Source: Lewinellaceae bacterium (GTDB lineage: Bacteria; Bacteroidota; Bacteroidia; Chitinophagales; Saprospiraceae). From it: a stretch of DNA of 64,000 nt. A model generated the notes under the pieces. That model was not told the origin of the DNA, ran no database searches, and saw only the letters and a list, made by a program, of their open reading frames with translations. Of the stretch, positions 17,536-27,353 are shown piece by piece. Position 1 is the first letter of the stretch. The number at the start of each line of letters is the position of its first letter. The stretch is from the NCBI GenBank assembly GCA_020636405.1, contig JACJXW010000007.1, positions 186,001 through 250,000 of the forward strand, given 5' to 3'. A program made the translations under genes and the position numbers.

Positions 17536-19302
17536 ATGAAAATATTAAAGCGTTTCTTCCTCCTTGCCCTTCTTGGCCTGCTCCTGGTGGTGGGCATTCT
17601 TGCGTATATCAACCTGCGGGAGGAAAGGGAACCCCTTCCCCATGCTCCGGCCAACTACGGCAATGAACCGAACCCCAACCAGCGCCAATGGTGGGAGTCG
17701 ACGGTTGTCTACCAGGTTTACCCTCGTTCTTTCCAGGACAGCGATGGAGACGGCATCGGCGACATCGCAGGCATCATCAGCCGGTTGGACTATATCAGGG
17801 AGTTGGGTGTGGAGACGATCTGGTTTTCTCCCTTTTTCGAGAGCCCGCAAAAGGATTTTGGTTACGATGTCAGCAATTATTATCAGGCCGGGCCCGAATA
17901 CGGGGATTCCCTGCTGATCGATAGCCTTATCCGGGAGGTCCATAAAAGGGACATGAAGGTGGTTTTCGATATGGTCCTCAATCACACTTCCGATCAGCAC
18001 CCCTGGTTCCAGGAGTCGCGCTCAGGCCCAGACAACCCCCGCAGCGATTGGTACATCTGGCGAGACGGGCAAGGCGCAGAGCCGCCCAACAACTGGATCA
18101 ACGCCCTGGCCTATCCTGCCTGGAATTACGGCCCCCAGCGGGGCCAGTCGTACTACTCGGCCTTTCTACACTTCCAGCCCGACCTGAACTGGCGCAACCC
18201 GGAGGTGAAGTCTGCCATGTTTGACATGATGCGTTACTGGCTGGATCGAGGAGTGGACGGTTTCCGGTTGGACATTTTCAACTTCGTTTACGAGGACGAG
18301 CAAATGCGGGACAACCCACCGACATTAAGGTTCATTCCGGGAAGGGATTTCACCAAAGTCAAAGGACAGAACAGGATATACAATGTAAACCATCCCGACA
18401 ATTTTGTGCTGGCACGGGAGCTCAGAGGCCTGCTCGATGCCTACGACAGCCCTCCCCGCTTCCTGGTTGGTGAAGTATTTGGCAACCACCGCACCCTTAG
18501 GCAATTCCTGGGAGACAACCAGGATGGCCTCCATCTCGTCTTTCTTTTTGACATTGCGGATTTTGATTGGAGCGCGGATTTTTTCAGGACACAGATCCGC
18601 ACTTTCGAGGCCTTCTACCCCCATCCCTATCAACCGGTATACGTATTCAGCAACCACGACCGCCCCCGCAGCATTACGCGGATCGGCAACGATGTACAGA
18701 AGGCGCGGTTACTGGCATTGCTGCAACTTACCCTCCGGGGTGTTCCCTTCATCTATCAGGGGGAAGAGATCGGCATGCATACGGCCGACATCCCTTTGGA
18801 GGAGGCACAAGACACTCTTCCGATCGTCATTGCAGGTATGTTACCTGAGTTCGTTGTTAAGCACCTGCCCTTTGTGTTCAACCGGGACAACTGCCGGACA
18901 CCCATGCAATGGGATAGAACCCCCAACAGCGGATTCACTGCCGAAGGAGTAACACCCTGGCTGCCTGTGCAGGAAAACGCTGGCTCCATCAATGTACAGG
19001 CACAGCAGGAAAATAAAAATTCGCTTCTCCGTACTTACCAGGCGTTGCTGAAACTGCGCAACGAGAGCCTCCCGCTGAAGTGGGGCAGCCTGAAGTTGCT
19101 GGAAGGAGGCCTTCTTCCCGACGTGCTGGCCTATCAGCGCATCTACAGGGATCAACGGATGGCGGTATATGTCAATTTTTCGGAAGAGCCCCAGTCCCTT
19201 CCGGTAAACGGCGAAATCGCTATGTCCGTTGGCACCTACCACCAAAAGGATGGCCAGCTAATACTAGCGGGGAGCAGTGGAGTGATCATTCGGCAGGAGT
19301 GA
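17536..19302 (+). CDS. GH13 alpha-glucosidase, membrane-anchored or exported
   Basis: 588 residues. N-terminal hydrophobic segment FFLLALLGLLLVVGILAYI (7-25) acts as a signal anchor. Then the GH13 barrel starting WWESTVVYQVYPRSFQDSDGDG. Catalytic residues: nucleophile D246 in DGFRLDIF, acid/base E313 in VGEVF, transition-state D375 in SNHDRPR; DMVLNHTSD is conserved region I. The QDSDGDGIGDIAG calcium loop and the overall pattern fit oligo-1,6-glucosidase / alpha-glucosidase subfamilies rather than endo-amylase. It would release glucose from maltose or isomaltose-type oligosaccharides in the periplasm. Single gene; convergent with the DeoR gene. Confidence 0.85.
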   Translation: MKILKRFFLLALLGLLLVVGILAYINLREEREPLPHAPANYGNEPNPNQRQWWESTVVYQVYPRSFQDSDGDGIGDIAGIISRLDYIRELGVETIWFSPFFESPQKDFGYDVSNYYQAGPEYGDSLLIDSLIREVHKRDMKVVFDMVLNHTSDQHPWFQESRSGPDNPRSDWYIWRDGQGAEPPNNWINALAYPAWNYGPQRGQSYYSAFLHFQPDLNWRNPEVKSAMFDMMRYWLDRGVDGFRLDIFNFVYEDEQMRDNPPTLRFIPGRDFTKVKGQNRIYNVNHPDNFVLARELRGLLDAYDSPPRFLVGEVFGNHRTLRQFLGDNQDGLHLVFLFDIADFDWSADFFRTQIRTFEAFYPHPYQPVYVFSNHDRPRSITRIGNDVQKARLLALLQLTLRGVPFIYQGEEIGMHTADIPLEEAQDTLPIVIAGMLPEFVVKHLPFVFNRDNCRTPMQWDRTPNSGFTAEGVTPWLPVQENAGSINVQAQQENKNSLLRTYQALLKLRNESLPLKWGSLKLLEGGLLPDVLAYQRIYRDQRMAVYVNFSEEPQSLPVNGEIAMSVGTYHQKDGQLILAGSSGVIIRQE

Positions 19303-19340
19303 GGCTCCAAGGCACGAAAACTGATTGGAGGGAATAAGGA

Positions 19341-20090
19341 TTACAGGATCTCCACCCCTTTCTTACGGTAGGGTTGCAGGCGTTTGTCTTTTGCTGGAAG
19401 TTCCGTGATGAGGTAATCGACCTGATTGATGTCACAAACCTTCATCCGTTGCACGGAGTTCAGTTTTTCAGCGAGGGCCAGGGCCACCACCTTATCCGCC
19501 CGGTTGATCATCGCTTTTTTGACTTGGATAACTTCCCAGTCGGAATCGGTGATGCCTTCCTCAGCGTCGATGCTGTTGGTCCCCAGGATGCAAAGGTCTG
19601 CCCGCACTTCATTCAGCCGGCTGATCACTTCGCCGCCCACGCTGATACCGGCATTTCGGGACACCTTGCCCCCGAGCAGGATCACCTCGGATGAAGGGTG
19701 CTCCATCAACTGGATGGCCGTACTAAGGCTGGGCGTAAAGAAGGTCGCGCTCAGGTGCGGGGGAAGGATCCGGGCCAGCTCCCGGTTGGTGGTTCCTCCG
19801 CTGACGAACACCAACATGCCCTCCTTAAGCAGGGCAACGGCTTTTCCGGCGATGATGGTCTTTTCCTGAAGCGAGTATACTTCGGCCTGGCGATAGGTAG
19901 AGGTATGGTAAGATTTAGAAAGGGCGCCGCCGTGTACTTTGATGACCTTATCCTGGTCGGACAGCTCATTGAGGTCTCTGCGGATGGTATCTTCTGATAC
20001 GCCTAGCTTGATGCTGAGGTCGGAACACAACACTTTATTGTGGATGTTGACTTCTCTTAGAATGTGTTCCTGCCGTTCACTTTTGAGCAT
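19341..20090 (-). CDS. DeoR/GlpR-family transcriptional regulator
   Basis: 249 residues from the ATG before LKSERQEHILREV; upstream in-frame codons overlap the murQ stop region and are not needed. DeoR helix-turn-helix (about 6-56, with GVSEDTIRRDLNEL as recognition helix) followed by a sugar-phosphate-binding DeoRC domain (about 75-235, including VFVSGGTTNRELARIL and DLCILGTNSID). Lies 16 bp after murQ and probably in one transcript with murQ and the sugar kinase, so a MurNAc-6-phosphate or GlcNAc-6-phosphate type effector is likely. Targets may include this operon and the SusCD pair upstream. Confidence 0.85.
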   Translation of the reverse strand: MLKSERQEHILREVNIHNKVLCSDLSIKLGVSEDTIRRDLNELSDQDKVIKVHGGALSKSYHTSTYRQAEVYSLQEKTIIAGKAVALLKEGMLVFVSGGTTNRELARILPPHLSATFFTPSLSTAIQLMEHPSSEVILLGGKVSRNAGISVGGEVISRLNEVRADLCILGTNSIDAEEGITDSDWEVIQVKKAMINRADKVVALALAEKLNSVQRMKVCDINQVDYLITELPAKDKRLQPYRKKGVEIL

Positions 20091-20106
20091 GGGATAGATT
20101 TTGTTG

Positions 20107-20940
20107 TCACTTTCGCGTGCTGTCGATGGCCTGGCGCACAGAGCCGTACCTTTCGAGCAATTCCCGGGCGTTATCCTCATCCACATCCAGCTCGGCCATG
20201 ATCATGTTAACGCCTCTTTTTACCAGCTTGGTATTGGTCAGCTGCATGTCGACCATTTTGTTGCCCCGCACCCTACCCAGGCGGATCATTACCGTAGTGG
20301 AGATCATATTCAGGATGAGTTTCTGGGCGGTCCCGGATTTCATCCGGGTGCTGCCGGTCACAAATTCAGGGCCGACCACTACCTCGATCGGATAGTCGGC
20401 ATATTTGCCCACTTCCGAATGGGTATTACAGGTGATGCAACCGGTGAGGATCCCATGTTCCTGAGCATCGCGCAAGCCCCCGATGACGTAGGGCGTCCGC
20501 CCGGAAGCAGCGATGCCGATGAGCACGTCCTGGCTGGAGATATGGTATTCTGCGAGGTCTTTCCAGGCCTGGCCGTAGTCGTCTTCTGCAAATTCCACCG
20601 CCTGCCGGATAGCCTGGTCGCCGCCGGCGATCAGGCCGATGACCAGATCGTGGGGAACGCCGTAGGTGGGCGGGCACTCTGAAGCATCGACAATGCCCAA
20701 TCGGCCGCTCGTTCCGGCGCCGATGTAAAACATCCTGCCTCCGTTCTCCATTTTAGGGACAATGGCGTTGACCAGCCGTTCAACCAGAGGAATGGCCTTT
20801 TCTACCGCCAGAGGCACGGTCTTATCTTCCTCGTTAATACCGCGAAGCAGCGCTTCGGTGCTCATCTTCTCGAGATTGTCGTAATATGACGGCGATTCGG
20901 TGACAAGCTTATCTGTAGGAGCAGGGTCTTTTTTCTTCAT
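20107..20940 (-). CDS. murQ: N-acetylmuramic acid 6-phosphate etherase
   Basis: 277 residues, near E. coli MurQ (298). Removes lactate from MurNAc-6-phosphate to give GlcNAc-6-phosphate, the key step of peptidoglycan amino-sugar recycling. SIS-domain features: YIGAGTSGRLGIVDASE (phosphosugar loop and catalytic Glu), IAGGDQAIRQAVE, IAASGRTPYVIGG, and VTGSTRMKSGTAQK. C-terminal UBA-like helical tail. Located between a BadF-type sugar kinase (42 bp upstream) and a DeoR regulator (16 bp downstream), exactly the partners expected for MurNAc use. Confidence 0.95.
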   Translation of the reverse strand: MKKKDPAPTDKLVTESPSYYDNLEKMSTEALLRGINEEDKTVPLAVEKAIPLVERLVNAIVPKMENGGRMFYIGAGTSGRLGIVDASECPPTYGVPHDLVIGLIAGGDQAIRQAVEFAEDDYGQAWKDLAEYHISSQDVLIGIAASGRTPYVIGGLRDAQEHGILTGCITCNTHSEVGKYADYPIEVVVGPEFVTGSTRMKSGTAQKLILNMISTTVMIRLGRVRGNKMVDMQLTNTKLVKRGVNMIMAELDVDEDNARELLERYGSVRQAIDSTRK

Positions 20941-20981
20941 ACTGTAATGAGTAAGTTCAATACCCTCTTGTCAGAGAGCAT

Positions 20982-21812
20982 TCAGAATGTACTGTGAAAC
21001 TGGATCAATCCGGGAGTAGGCCCCCTCAGAATGGTACCAATTTCGAAAGGAAATTGTTTACTGGCCTCCAGGACCTCTGTTTTAAAATACCAGGCGACGG
21101 AGCCCGTCAGGTGTAAAGGCAGGTCCGTATAGTTTGAAAATGCCCAGGACAAATTCTCCAGGAAACTTTTGAAGTGACGAGCTAAAAGCCCCTGAACATA
21201 GGATTCCTGGCGGTGATGATGGACGAATGGGGCAAAGGAGGCCAGATAGCGATTGGGAAGGGGCTCTCTGTAAACTTTGTGCAGCAGCAAGTCCCTGTTC
21301 AGGCTATACTGTTCCAGCAGTTCTTCTTCCAGCTCAACCGGCAACCTGTTGTTGAGGAAATCCTGCATCAGCATTTTGCCCAGGACAGCTCCGCTGCCTT
21401 CATCGCCAAGGATATAACCCAGCCCTCCGTGCTGTTCAATGATCGACTCTCCATCAAAAACGCAGGAATTGGAGCCGGTGCCCAATATACCGGCAATGCC
21501 GGGCTCATGCTGGCAAAGGCCGCGGGCAGCTCCCATGATGTCGGAATCTACTTCCACCAGTTGGGCGCCGGGAAACGCCTTCTTCAACACCAGATGAAGC
21601 TTGGCCCGATTGGGGCCGGTACTGCACCCCGTACCATAGTAGTGAATGTTCCGGATCCCGTCAGAGGGGATCTGCCGGAAAGTACGGATCATTTCCTCAT
21701 CGCTGTGAAAAAAAGGGCTGATGCCTTCCAATACTCTTTGAAAGGTTACTTCACCGTCCCGCAGGATAGTCCACTCCGATTTGGTCGAACCGCTATCTAC
21801 GATTAGTATCAT
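20982..21812 (-). CDS. N-acetylmuramate/N-acetylglucosamine kinase-like ATPase (BadF/BadG family)
   Basis: 276 residues of the ASKHA fold. Phosphate-1 loop LIVDSGSTKSEWTIL, a phosphate-2/adenosine region around GILGTGSNSCVF, and GYILGDEGSGAVLG. This shape is typical of BadF-type amino-sugar kinases such as MurK and eukaryotic-like NAGK. With murQ directly downstream it most likely phosphorylates MurNAc (and perhaps GlcNAc) at C6, feeding MurQ. A 35-base hairpin (21885-21919) sits between it and the SusD gene, which may reduce read-through. Confidence 0.8.
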   Translation of the reverse strand: MILIVDSGSTKSEWTILRDGEVTFQRVLEGISPFFHSDEEMIRTFRQIPSDGIRNIHYYGTGCSTGPNRAKLHLVLKKAFPGAQLVEVDSDIMGAARGLCQHEPGIAGILGTGSNSCVFDGESIIEQHGGLGYILGDEGSGAVLGKMLMQDFLNNRLPVELEEELLEQYSLNRDLLLHKVYREPLPNRYLASFAPFVHHHRQESYVQGLLARHFKSFLENLSWAFSNYTDLPLHLTGSVAWYFKTEVLEASKQFPFEIGTILRGPTPGLIQFHSTF

Positions 21813-21884
21813 GGCATTGTTTAGGTTAGTAATTCACTATCGGAGCAATCATTTTTGCGGATTAATAATAACGAAAATAGTTGA

Positions 21885-21919
21885 GTTGGAAGGCACTCCT
21901 TCCGGATGTACCTTCCAAC
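21885..21919 (-). terminator. Hairpin between susD and the amino-sugar kinase
   Basis: GTTGGAAGG (21885-21893) pairs perfectly with CCTTCCAAC (21911-21919) across a 17-base loop. On the minus strand it is followed by TCAACTATTTTCGTTATT, only partly U-rich. Likely a weak terminator or attenuator separating the SusCD and catabolic parts of the cluster. Confidence 0.4.
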
Positions 21920-22009
21920 TGTGGCAACTAGCGCACCGGGCAAATTCCAAGATCACGGGGCCGAAGAAATTCCGCACACCGGAAAATCATGGAAATCCAT
22001 TGGCCGACA

Positions 22010-23308
22010 CTAGCAGGGGCCGGGGCATACGGGATCGGACGGGGTATTATCCACGTTGTTATCCCGTTCTACGTTCGGGTATGGGTAGAAGCTCCGGCTG
22101 CGCTCCGGATTGGCGTCCTGAGGGCCGGGGCGGCCAAAACGGCGGCTGTCTTCCATTTTCATCCCGCTCATAAACAGTTCTATGCAGCGGTTCTTATAGA
22201 TCTCCTGCAAAATGGCATCCTGAGACATAGCGCCGGAGTAACCGGGCAGGGCGGCATTCACGCCGAAGATGTCATCCGTTTTGGTCAGTACCTTATCCAG
22301 TTCAGCTACGGCGTCGCCCAGCTTGTTCTGGCGAGCATTCACTTCTGCTTTGATCAGCATCATCTCGCCCGGCAGGTAAATGGGAACGGGAGCATCATCA
22401 GCAGTGAAAAAGCCCTTCCCGCTGTTTTCATTGGGTGTGAGATAAAAAGCAATGCGGCCATCAGCAGGATCAGGCGCCAACGCGCCGCTCAACCCAAAGT
22501 TTTCACTCACATCATAAACGTTCTGAGTGATCAGGGACGAGCGGAAGACAGGGTTCGGCGTAACATTATCGAACTTCAGGACCGATTGAGAGCCCAGGTC
22601 CACGGAATTGGCGGCGGAAAAAGCGCCGTCAAGGTTGCCCAGCATAAGTTGGTACCGGGCAGTCAGTGCTTTAACGGCATTAGGCAGGTCGATGTCTGTG
22701 CCAATTGCCGAGGTAACGGCGGCTGAAAGTGGGCTACTCAGTTGAGAAGAAGCCTCTCCCAGCAAACGTACGGCTTCTTCCAAAGCAGCGGTGCGGGAAG
22801 AAAACTGTGCATCGATCTCTGTACTCAGGGGAACTTGCTCCCAGAACTGAGCCATTGTACCCACTGCCAGTGCATTGAAAAAATTGGCATAGGCCAGCAC
22901 CCCATTCCTCGTGCCTGCATCGCCAATGACGTTGGGGGCATTTTCGAGTATCTTCTGGGCATCGGCCCGTAGCAGGTTCATATTGGTCCAAAGGTTCGTA
23001 ATCACGGAATTGCTGGGAGCCACGTTGTCGAAGCCGTTGCCCAATTGAGCCAGCTCGGCGTTACCCGCATTGAGGATCACCAGCTCGCCGGTGGTCAGGC
23101 CATTAGCGGAGATACCCGAATACAGGCCGCTGGCGCCACCGGCAGTGTAGCGGAATTTCATTCCATTGATCATGCCGATCAGGCCTTCGGAAGAATTGAG
23201 GATCTGCTCATCCGTTGCAGCGTTGGGGTTGGGAATATCCTGGGAGCAGGAAACCGCCAGCAACATAACCGGAAGCAGGAGGTATAGAAGATATTTTTTG
23301 ATTTTCAT
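22010..23308 (-). CDS. SusD/RagB-like outer-membrane lipoprotein
   Basis: 432 residues from the ATG before KIKKYLLYLLLPVM. Lipoprotein signal with lipobox LAVSC, followed by the SusD solenoid; DIPNPNAATDEQILNS is typical of the family start and EIYKNRCIELFMSGMKMEDSRRF of its end. It caps the SusC transporter and binds the imported ligand at the cell surface. It follows susC by 62 bp. Ligand cannot be read from sequence, but the downstream MurK/MurQ/DeoR-type genes suggest muropeptides or amino-sugar fragments. A short divergent C-terminus ends in PVCPGPC. Confidence 0.88.
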   Translation of the reverse strand: MKIKKYLLYLLLPVMLLAVSCSQDIPNPNAATDEQILNSSEGLIGMINGMKFRYTAGGASGLYSGISANGLTTGELVILNAGNAELAQLGNGFDNVAPSNSVITNLWTNMNLLRADAQKILENAPNVIGDAGTRNGVLAYANFFNALAVGTMAQFWEQVPLSTEIDAQFSSRTAALEEAVRLLGEASSQLSSPLSAAVTSAIGTDIDLPNAVKALTARYQLMLGNLDGAFSAANSVDLGSQSVLKFDNVTPNPVFRSSLITQNVYDVSENFGLSGALAPDPADGRIAFYLTPNENSGKGFFTADDAPVPIYLPGEMMLIKAEVNARQNKLGDAVAELDKVLTKTDDIFGVNAALPGYSGAMSQDAILQEIYKNRCIELFMSGMKMEDSRRFGRPGPQDANPERSRSFYPYPNVERDNNVDNTPSDPVCPGPC

Positions 23309-23370
23309 CACTTGAACGATTTTTGATTTTAAAATCAGGAACCACGGTTCACACAGAAAGGAGTTGCTCA

Positions 23371-26300
23371 TTAGAAGGAAGCATTGACTCCAAACTGGAT
23401 CGTCCTCGGAATGGGCACGTTACCGAAGTCATCCCCCCGGACAACGCTGCTCTGGCCAGCCGAGTTGGTCTCGGGATCATAGCCGGTGTAGTCGTCAAAG
23501 GACACGAGGTTGCGGCCCAGCAGTTGGATCGTCAGGTTGCTGAATACATTGCCCACCTTTCCGGCATTGTAGGAGAAGCCCAGTTCGCGCAGTTTGACGA
23601 AAGAGCCGTCCTCCACGTGTTCCTCCTGGATACGCGGGCCGATGAAACCGCCGACGGCGGCCACCCAGCCGCGGGGCAATTCGCCTCTCAGTTCCTGGTC
23701 GGCCATCGGGCCGGCACCAACGTTATTGCTGGTGATCTTGTTCCAGTTCCATACATCAAAGCCCCAGACGGCGTCAAACAACACTCTCATTCCAAAGCGC
23801 TTGTAGCGGAACTCGTTCAGTATGGAGCCCGTCCAATCGGGATTGGGGTCGCCCAGTATAGTACGCACCGGCGTACCGGAAGGCTGCCCATCGGCATCGA
23901 ACTCAAACTCTCCGGTCACATCGTTACCCCGGGCCACCTGCGGCAGCATGGTCGTGCCATTCGCTGTCGGTACCGGCCGGAGCAATAAGGTGCCGTCCGG
24001 ATTGCGCGCGTACTGTACGCCGTAGAACACGCCAAGAGGTTGTCCATCGATCGCACTTTGGGTACCGCCACCACCGCGCAGTAAGATGCCCGCTCTGCCG
24101 CCGCCAATGCCATTCACTTCATTTTTGAAGGTATTGTAGGCCACCGAAATGTCCCAGTTGAAATCTTTGGTCCGTACAGGGTTGGCATTCAACATAAGCT
24201 CTAACCCGGTATTGGACATCTCGCCGATGTTCTCGATGATGCTGGCCCCGCCGCTGGAAGGCGCCAGGTTGCGGTTGAGCAACAGGTCGGTAATGTCTTG
24301 CTGATAGTACGTAACCGAAAGGCCCAGGCGGTTGCGGAGGAAGCTCAGGTCGGCCCCGAATTCTACCTCGGTTTGCTGTTCCGGCCGGATACCTGGGTTA
24401 CCCAGCGCGGCACTCGGCACGATAGCGCTGCGGCCCAGATAGCCCAATGTAGCATAATTGGTGAAACGGGTGAAGGCGCCAATACCGGTCAGGTTACCCG
24501 CCTGTCCATAGGAGAAGCGCAGCTTGAAGGTATTCCAGTTGTTGGAGATACTGGCATTTTTCCAGAAGTCCAGTTCGGAAAGCACCACACTGGCGCTGGC
24601 CTTCGGATAGAACTGGTTTCTCTCGTCTTCCCCGAAGCGGGAAGAGCCGTCGATGCGCCCGGCCAGGGTCAGGTACAGGAAGTTGTTAAATCCGAAAGAC
24701 TGCTGCAGGAAGTACCCGTTGATCGTCGCCTCGGAAATGGATTCCCTCGGAGCGGAGAACAGGTTGGTAGCGGCAGCCAGGGTCCGTACGAAAGGCGCCA
24801 GGTCGCGGCCTTCGGCCGAGGAAAAGTCAGAGCGGTCGTACCATATCGATACCCCGGCGGTAGTGGTCGACTCGATATTTTCGGTAATATTGGTGCTGTA
24901 ATTGGCGGTGAAGTCGTTGTTGACTTTGAAAATATTGGAATTGGCGATAGACACATAGCCATCGGGGAAGAAAGCGGCGCTAACTCCGGTGTAGGGTACC
25001 CGCGGCTGGAAGGTGTTGCCCCGGAGGTTGTACACATCCAGGCCAAGAATATACTTCAGGGTCAGGCCTTTTACCGGGAAGAGGCTGAATTGGAGATCAC
25101 CGATAAAGCGGTTGGTATTCTGAGTGATATCAAACTCGTCAATAACCGACAGCGGGTTCATACGGACTGGCTCCACATGCAGCAGGTTACCTACTTCATC
25201 CCGTTCGGCTACATCCCATACGTTGTCGATGATGATCATGGTGCTGATCGGGCTGAAGAAGTTGTTGCCGTTGGGCAGGTCCTGGGAAGAACTGTTGGTG
25301 TAATTGAGCCCTACAGACATTTTAGCCCAGGAGGCCAGGTTCTGGTCTACCCGCAGTTTGGCGCCATATCTCTGAAAATCAGTATTTCTGATGATCCCTT
25401 CATTCTTCATATAAGAGATGGAGCCGTAGTATTTAGTGGTTTCGGTGCCGCCTGAAATAGACAGGTGGTTGTCCGTTCCCATAGCGGTCTGGAAAATGTT
25501 GTCCTGGTAGTCGTAGCGGGTTACCGGGTACTGGTTTTCCACCAGAGGGCCTCCCAAGGCGGAGGGGCCCGTACCAGGATTCTCTGCCTTAGCGGCGGCG
25601 CTGCGCAGGTCGGCGATCATGGTGAGGCGGTCTCCGGCGGTGAACAGGCGGGGGCTGCCGGGGTAGCCGAAGCGCTGCGGGTAATCGGTAAACTCCAGCC
25701 GCTGGCGCAATTCACTGATGGAAACATTGGTAGAGAAGCTGACCTTGGGTTTTCCTGCCGCTCCTTTCTTGGTGAATATCTGCACGACGCCGTTGCTGGC
25801 CAAAGAACCGTAGATAGCGGCGGCGGCGGCTCCGTTGATCACCTCGATGCGCTCGATATCATTCGGGTTGATGTCGACCAGGCGGTTCTGCCCTGCCGCA
25901 AAGCTCGTACCCATGGCGTCGGCATTGAGGTTGATCACGTTCTGGGAGCTGTTGTCCACAATTACTCCATCTACAATGTAAAGCGGGTCGGAAGAGCCGT
26001 TGATGGTACTGGCCCCCCTGAGCCGGATGGACACTCCACCGGCCGGATCGCCGCTGTTCTGAGTGATCAACGCACCCATCACTTTACCAGAGAGCGCCCC
26101 CAGGACGTTGCCGGTACCGGTATTGTTGATGTCATCAGCGCCTACTGTGGAAATGGCGTTGCCCAACTGCTTACGGCTGGTAGCCGAAGAAACACCGGTC
26201 ACCACCACTTCATCCAGCTGAGCTACGTCAGGCTGCATCTGCACATCCAACTGGACCAGGTTGGAACTGCTGAAATCTACAGTTTCCCTTCTGGTAGAAT

Positions 26301-26568
26301 AGCCTATGTAAGAGTAACTTACTTCGGCAGAAGTAGTTCCGGCCGGTAAGGCTAAAGAATAGGCACCATCCAGGTCGGTCACCGTCCCGGTTGTCCCTCC
26401 CTTTGCGGTGACAGCAGCGCCGATCAGGGGATCTCCAAAATCGTCCGTTACCGTACCGGAAACGACAGGTATGCTTTGTGCCGCTCCCAGGAAGGGTAGC
26501 AGGCAGCCAAATGCAACGAATAAAAATATTCGCTGCCAGCACTGATAGGTTAACTTTTTAAGGATCAT
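23371..26568 (-). CDS. SusC/RagA-like TonB-dependent outer-membrane transporter
   Basis: 1065 residues. Signal peptide (FLFVAFGCLLPFLGAAQ), carboxypeptidase-like/CNA-B domain (VVSGTVTDDFGDPLIGAAVTAKG), TonB-box region LDEVVVTGVSS, plug domain with SIRLRGASTINGSSDPLYIVDG (the SusC signature), then a 22-strand barrel ending in an aromatic C-terminus (RTIQFGVNASF). Energy for uptake comes from TonB-ExbBD, not present here. Paired with SusD downstream. With murQ and kinase genes it suggests a surface system for cell-wall sugars; no extracellular glycoside hydrolase is present in the cluster itself. Confidence 0.92.
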   Translation of the reverse strand: MILKKLTYQCWQRIFLFVAFGCLLPFLGAAQSIPVVSGTVTDDFGDPLIGAAVTAKGGTTGTVTDLDGAYSLALPAGTTSAEVSYSYIGYSTRRETVDFSSSNLVQLDVQMQPDVAQLDEVVVTGVSSATSRKQLGNAISTVGADDINNTGTGNVLGALSGKVMGALITQNSGDPAGGVSIRLRGASTINGSSDPLYIVDGVIVDNSSQNVINLNADAMGTSFAAGQNRLVDINPNDIERIEVINGAAAAAIYGSLASNGVVQIFTKKGAAGKPKVSFSTNVSISELRQRLEFTDYPQRFGYPGSPRLFTAGDRLTMIADLRSAAAKAENPGTGPSALGGPLVENQYPVTRYDYQDNIFQTAMGTDNHLSISGGTETTKYYGSISYMKNEGIIRNTDFQRYGAKLRVDQNLASWAKMSVGLNYTNSSSQDLPNGNNFFSPISTMIIIDNVWDVAERDEVGNLLHVEPVRMNPLSVIDEFDITQNTNRFIGDLQFSLFPVKGLTLKYILGLDVYNLRGNTFQPRVPYTGVSAAFFPDGYVSIANSNIFKVNNDFTANYSTNITENIESTTTAGVSIWYDRSDFSSAEGRDLAPFVRTLAAATNLFSAPRESISEATINGYFLQQSFGFNNFLYLTLAGRIDGSSRFGEDERNQFYPKASASVVLSELDFWKNASISNNWNTFKLRFSYGQAGNLTGIGAFTRFTNYATLGYLGRSAIVPSAALGNPGIRPEQQTEVEFGADLSFLRNRLGLSVTYYQQDITDLLLNRNLAPSSGGASIIENIGEMSNTGLELMLNANPVRTKDFNWDISVAYNTFKNEVNGIGGGRAGILLRGGGGTQSAIDGQPLGVFYGVQYARNPDGTLLLRPVPTANGTTMLPQVARGNDVTGEFEFDADGQPSGTPVRTILGDPNPDWTGSILNEFRYKRFGMRVLFDAVWGFDVWNWNKITSNNVGAGPMADQELRGELPRGWVAAVGGFIGPRIQEEHVEDGSFVKLRELGFSYNAGKVGNVFSNLTIQLLGRNLVSFDDYTGYDPETNSAGQSSVVRGDDFGNVPIPRTIQFGVNASF

Positions 26569-27353
26569 ACACTAGGAGTGTTTAGTGAAAAAATGGATAA
26601 ACAAGTATACCAGGCTCTCGCGCTGGATAATAAACCGTTATGTTTCAATATCCCTATTCATCAGGCCCCCGGCCTCCCTCTTCATTCTTTTCCTTCATTC
26701 CTTATAGGCCCACACAGGGCTGGACCAGGCCATTTCTCTGGTATCATGGGAATAGGGCCTCCCGGGGTACTCCGGTACCAGTCTTCCTCCATACTCCGCC
26801 GAACTGCATATCGAAAAGGCACATCGCGGGCCAGTGTTTGCACGAGGCCTCTATAGTGAATGGTTATCTTATCTCCTTCCAACAGAGGTGTTTCTCCCAG
26901 AAGACGACATTCAAAGATGCCCCCCGATATACCATACATGGGCGGTGCAGCCTCCTGCGAAAAACTCCAGTGGTTTAGAAAAAGGGATAGCAACAATCCG
27001 GATTGCTTGAGGAAGTAAGGAGAGGGAGTAACTCCCTCTCCAATAAGGGGGAAGGTGTAATTATTTTTGGTATGCATGCCACTTAACTGGCTTATTCTAT
27101 TGGCAAATCCCAAACCTGCAACGATTTATTTTGCAGGCACTGCCTCTCAAGTGATTTCTTTTGGATAAACAATTTTAGTGAATAAATTTTGCATTTCCAT
27201 GAAAACCGGCAAAAAAATGCAATTTTTATTTATTTACTCTCTCAAAATGCCGATTCAAGCTTTTTCTTGCATTTTTCAGCAAATTTCACTTCAGGCCTTT
27301 TTGCGGCATAAGTATATCAAAGCATTACCTTTACTTATCATAACCCTTTTGAG
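26569..27353. other. 785-bp intergenic region upstream of susC and mannanase genes
   Basis: Holds divergent promoters. One 143-codon minus-strand frame (26682-27113) exists but matches no family I know and has no convincing start; left uncalled. The AT-rich part contains three TTGCATTT-type octamers (27189-27196, complement at 27215-27222, 27267-27274), possible regulator sites. A TACCTTTA at 27327-27334 could be the mannanase -7 box. Confidence 0.4.

Noticed and set aside
26682..27113. 143-codon minus-strand frame upstream of susC
   Set aside because: No recognisable family, no signal peptide, no convincing start; kept only as a note in the intergenic entry.
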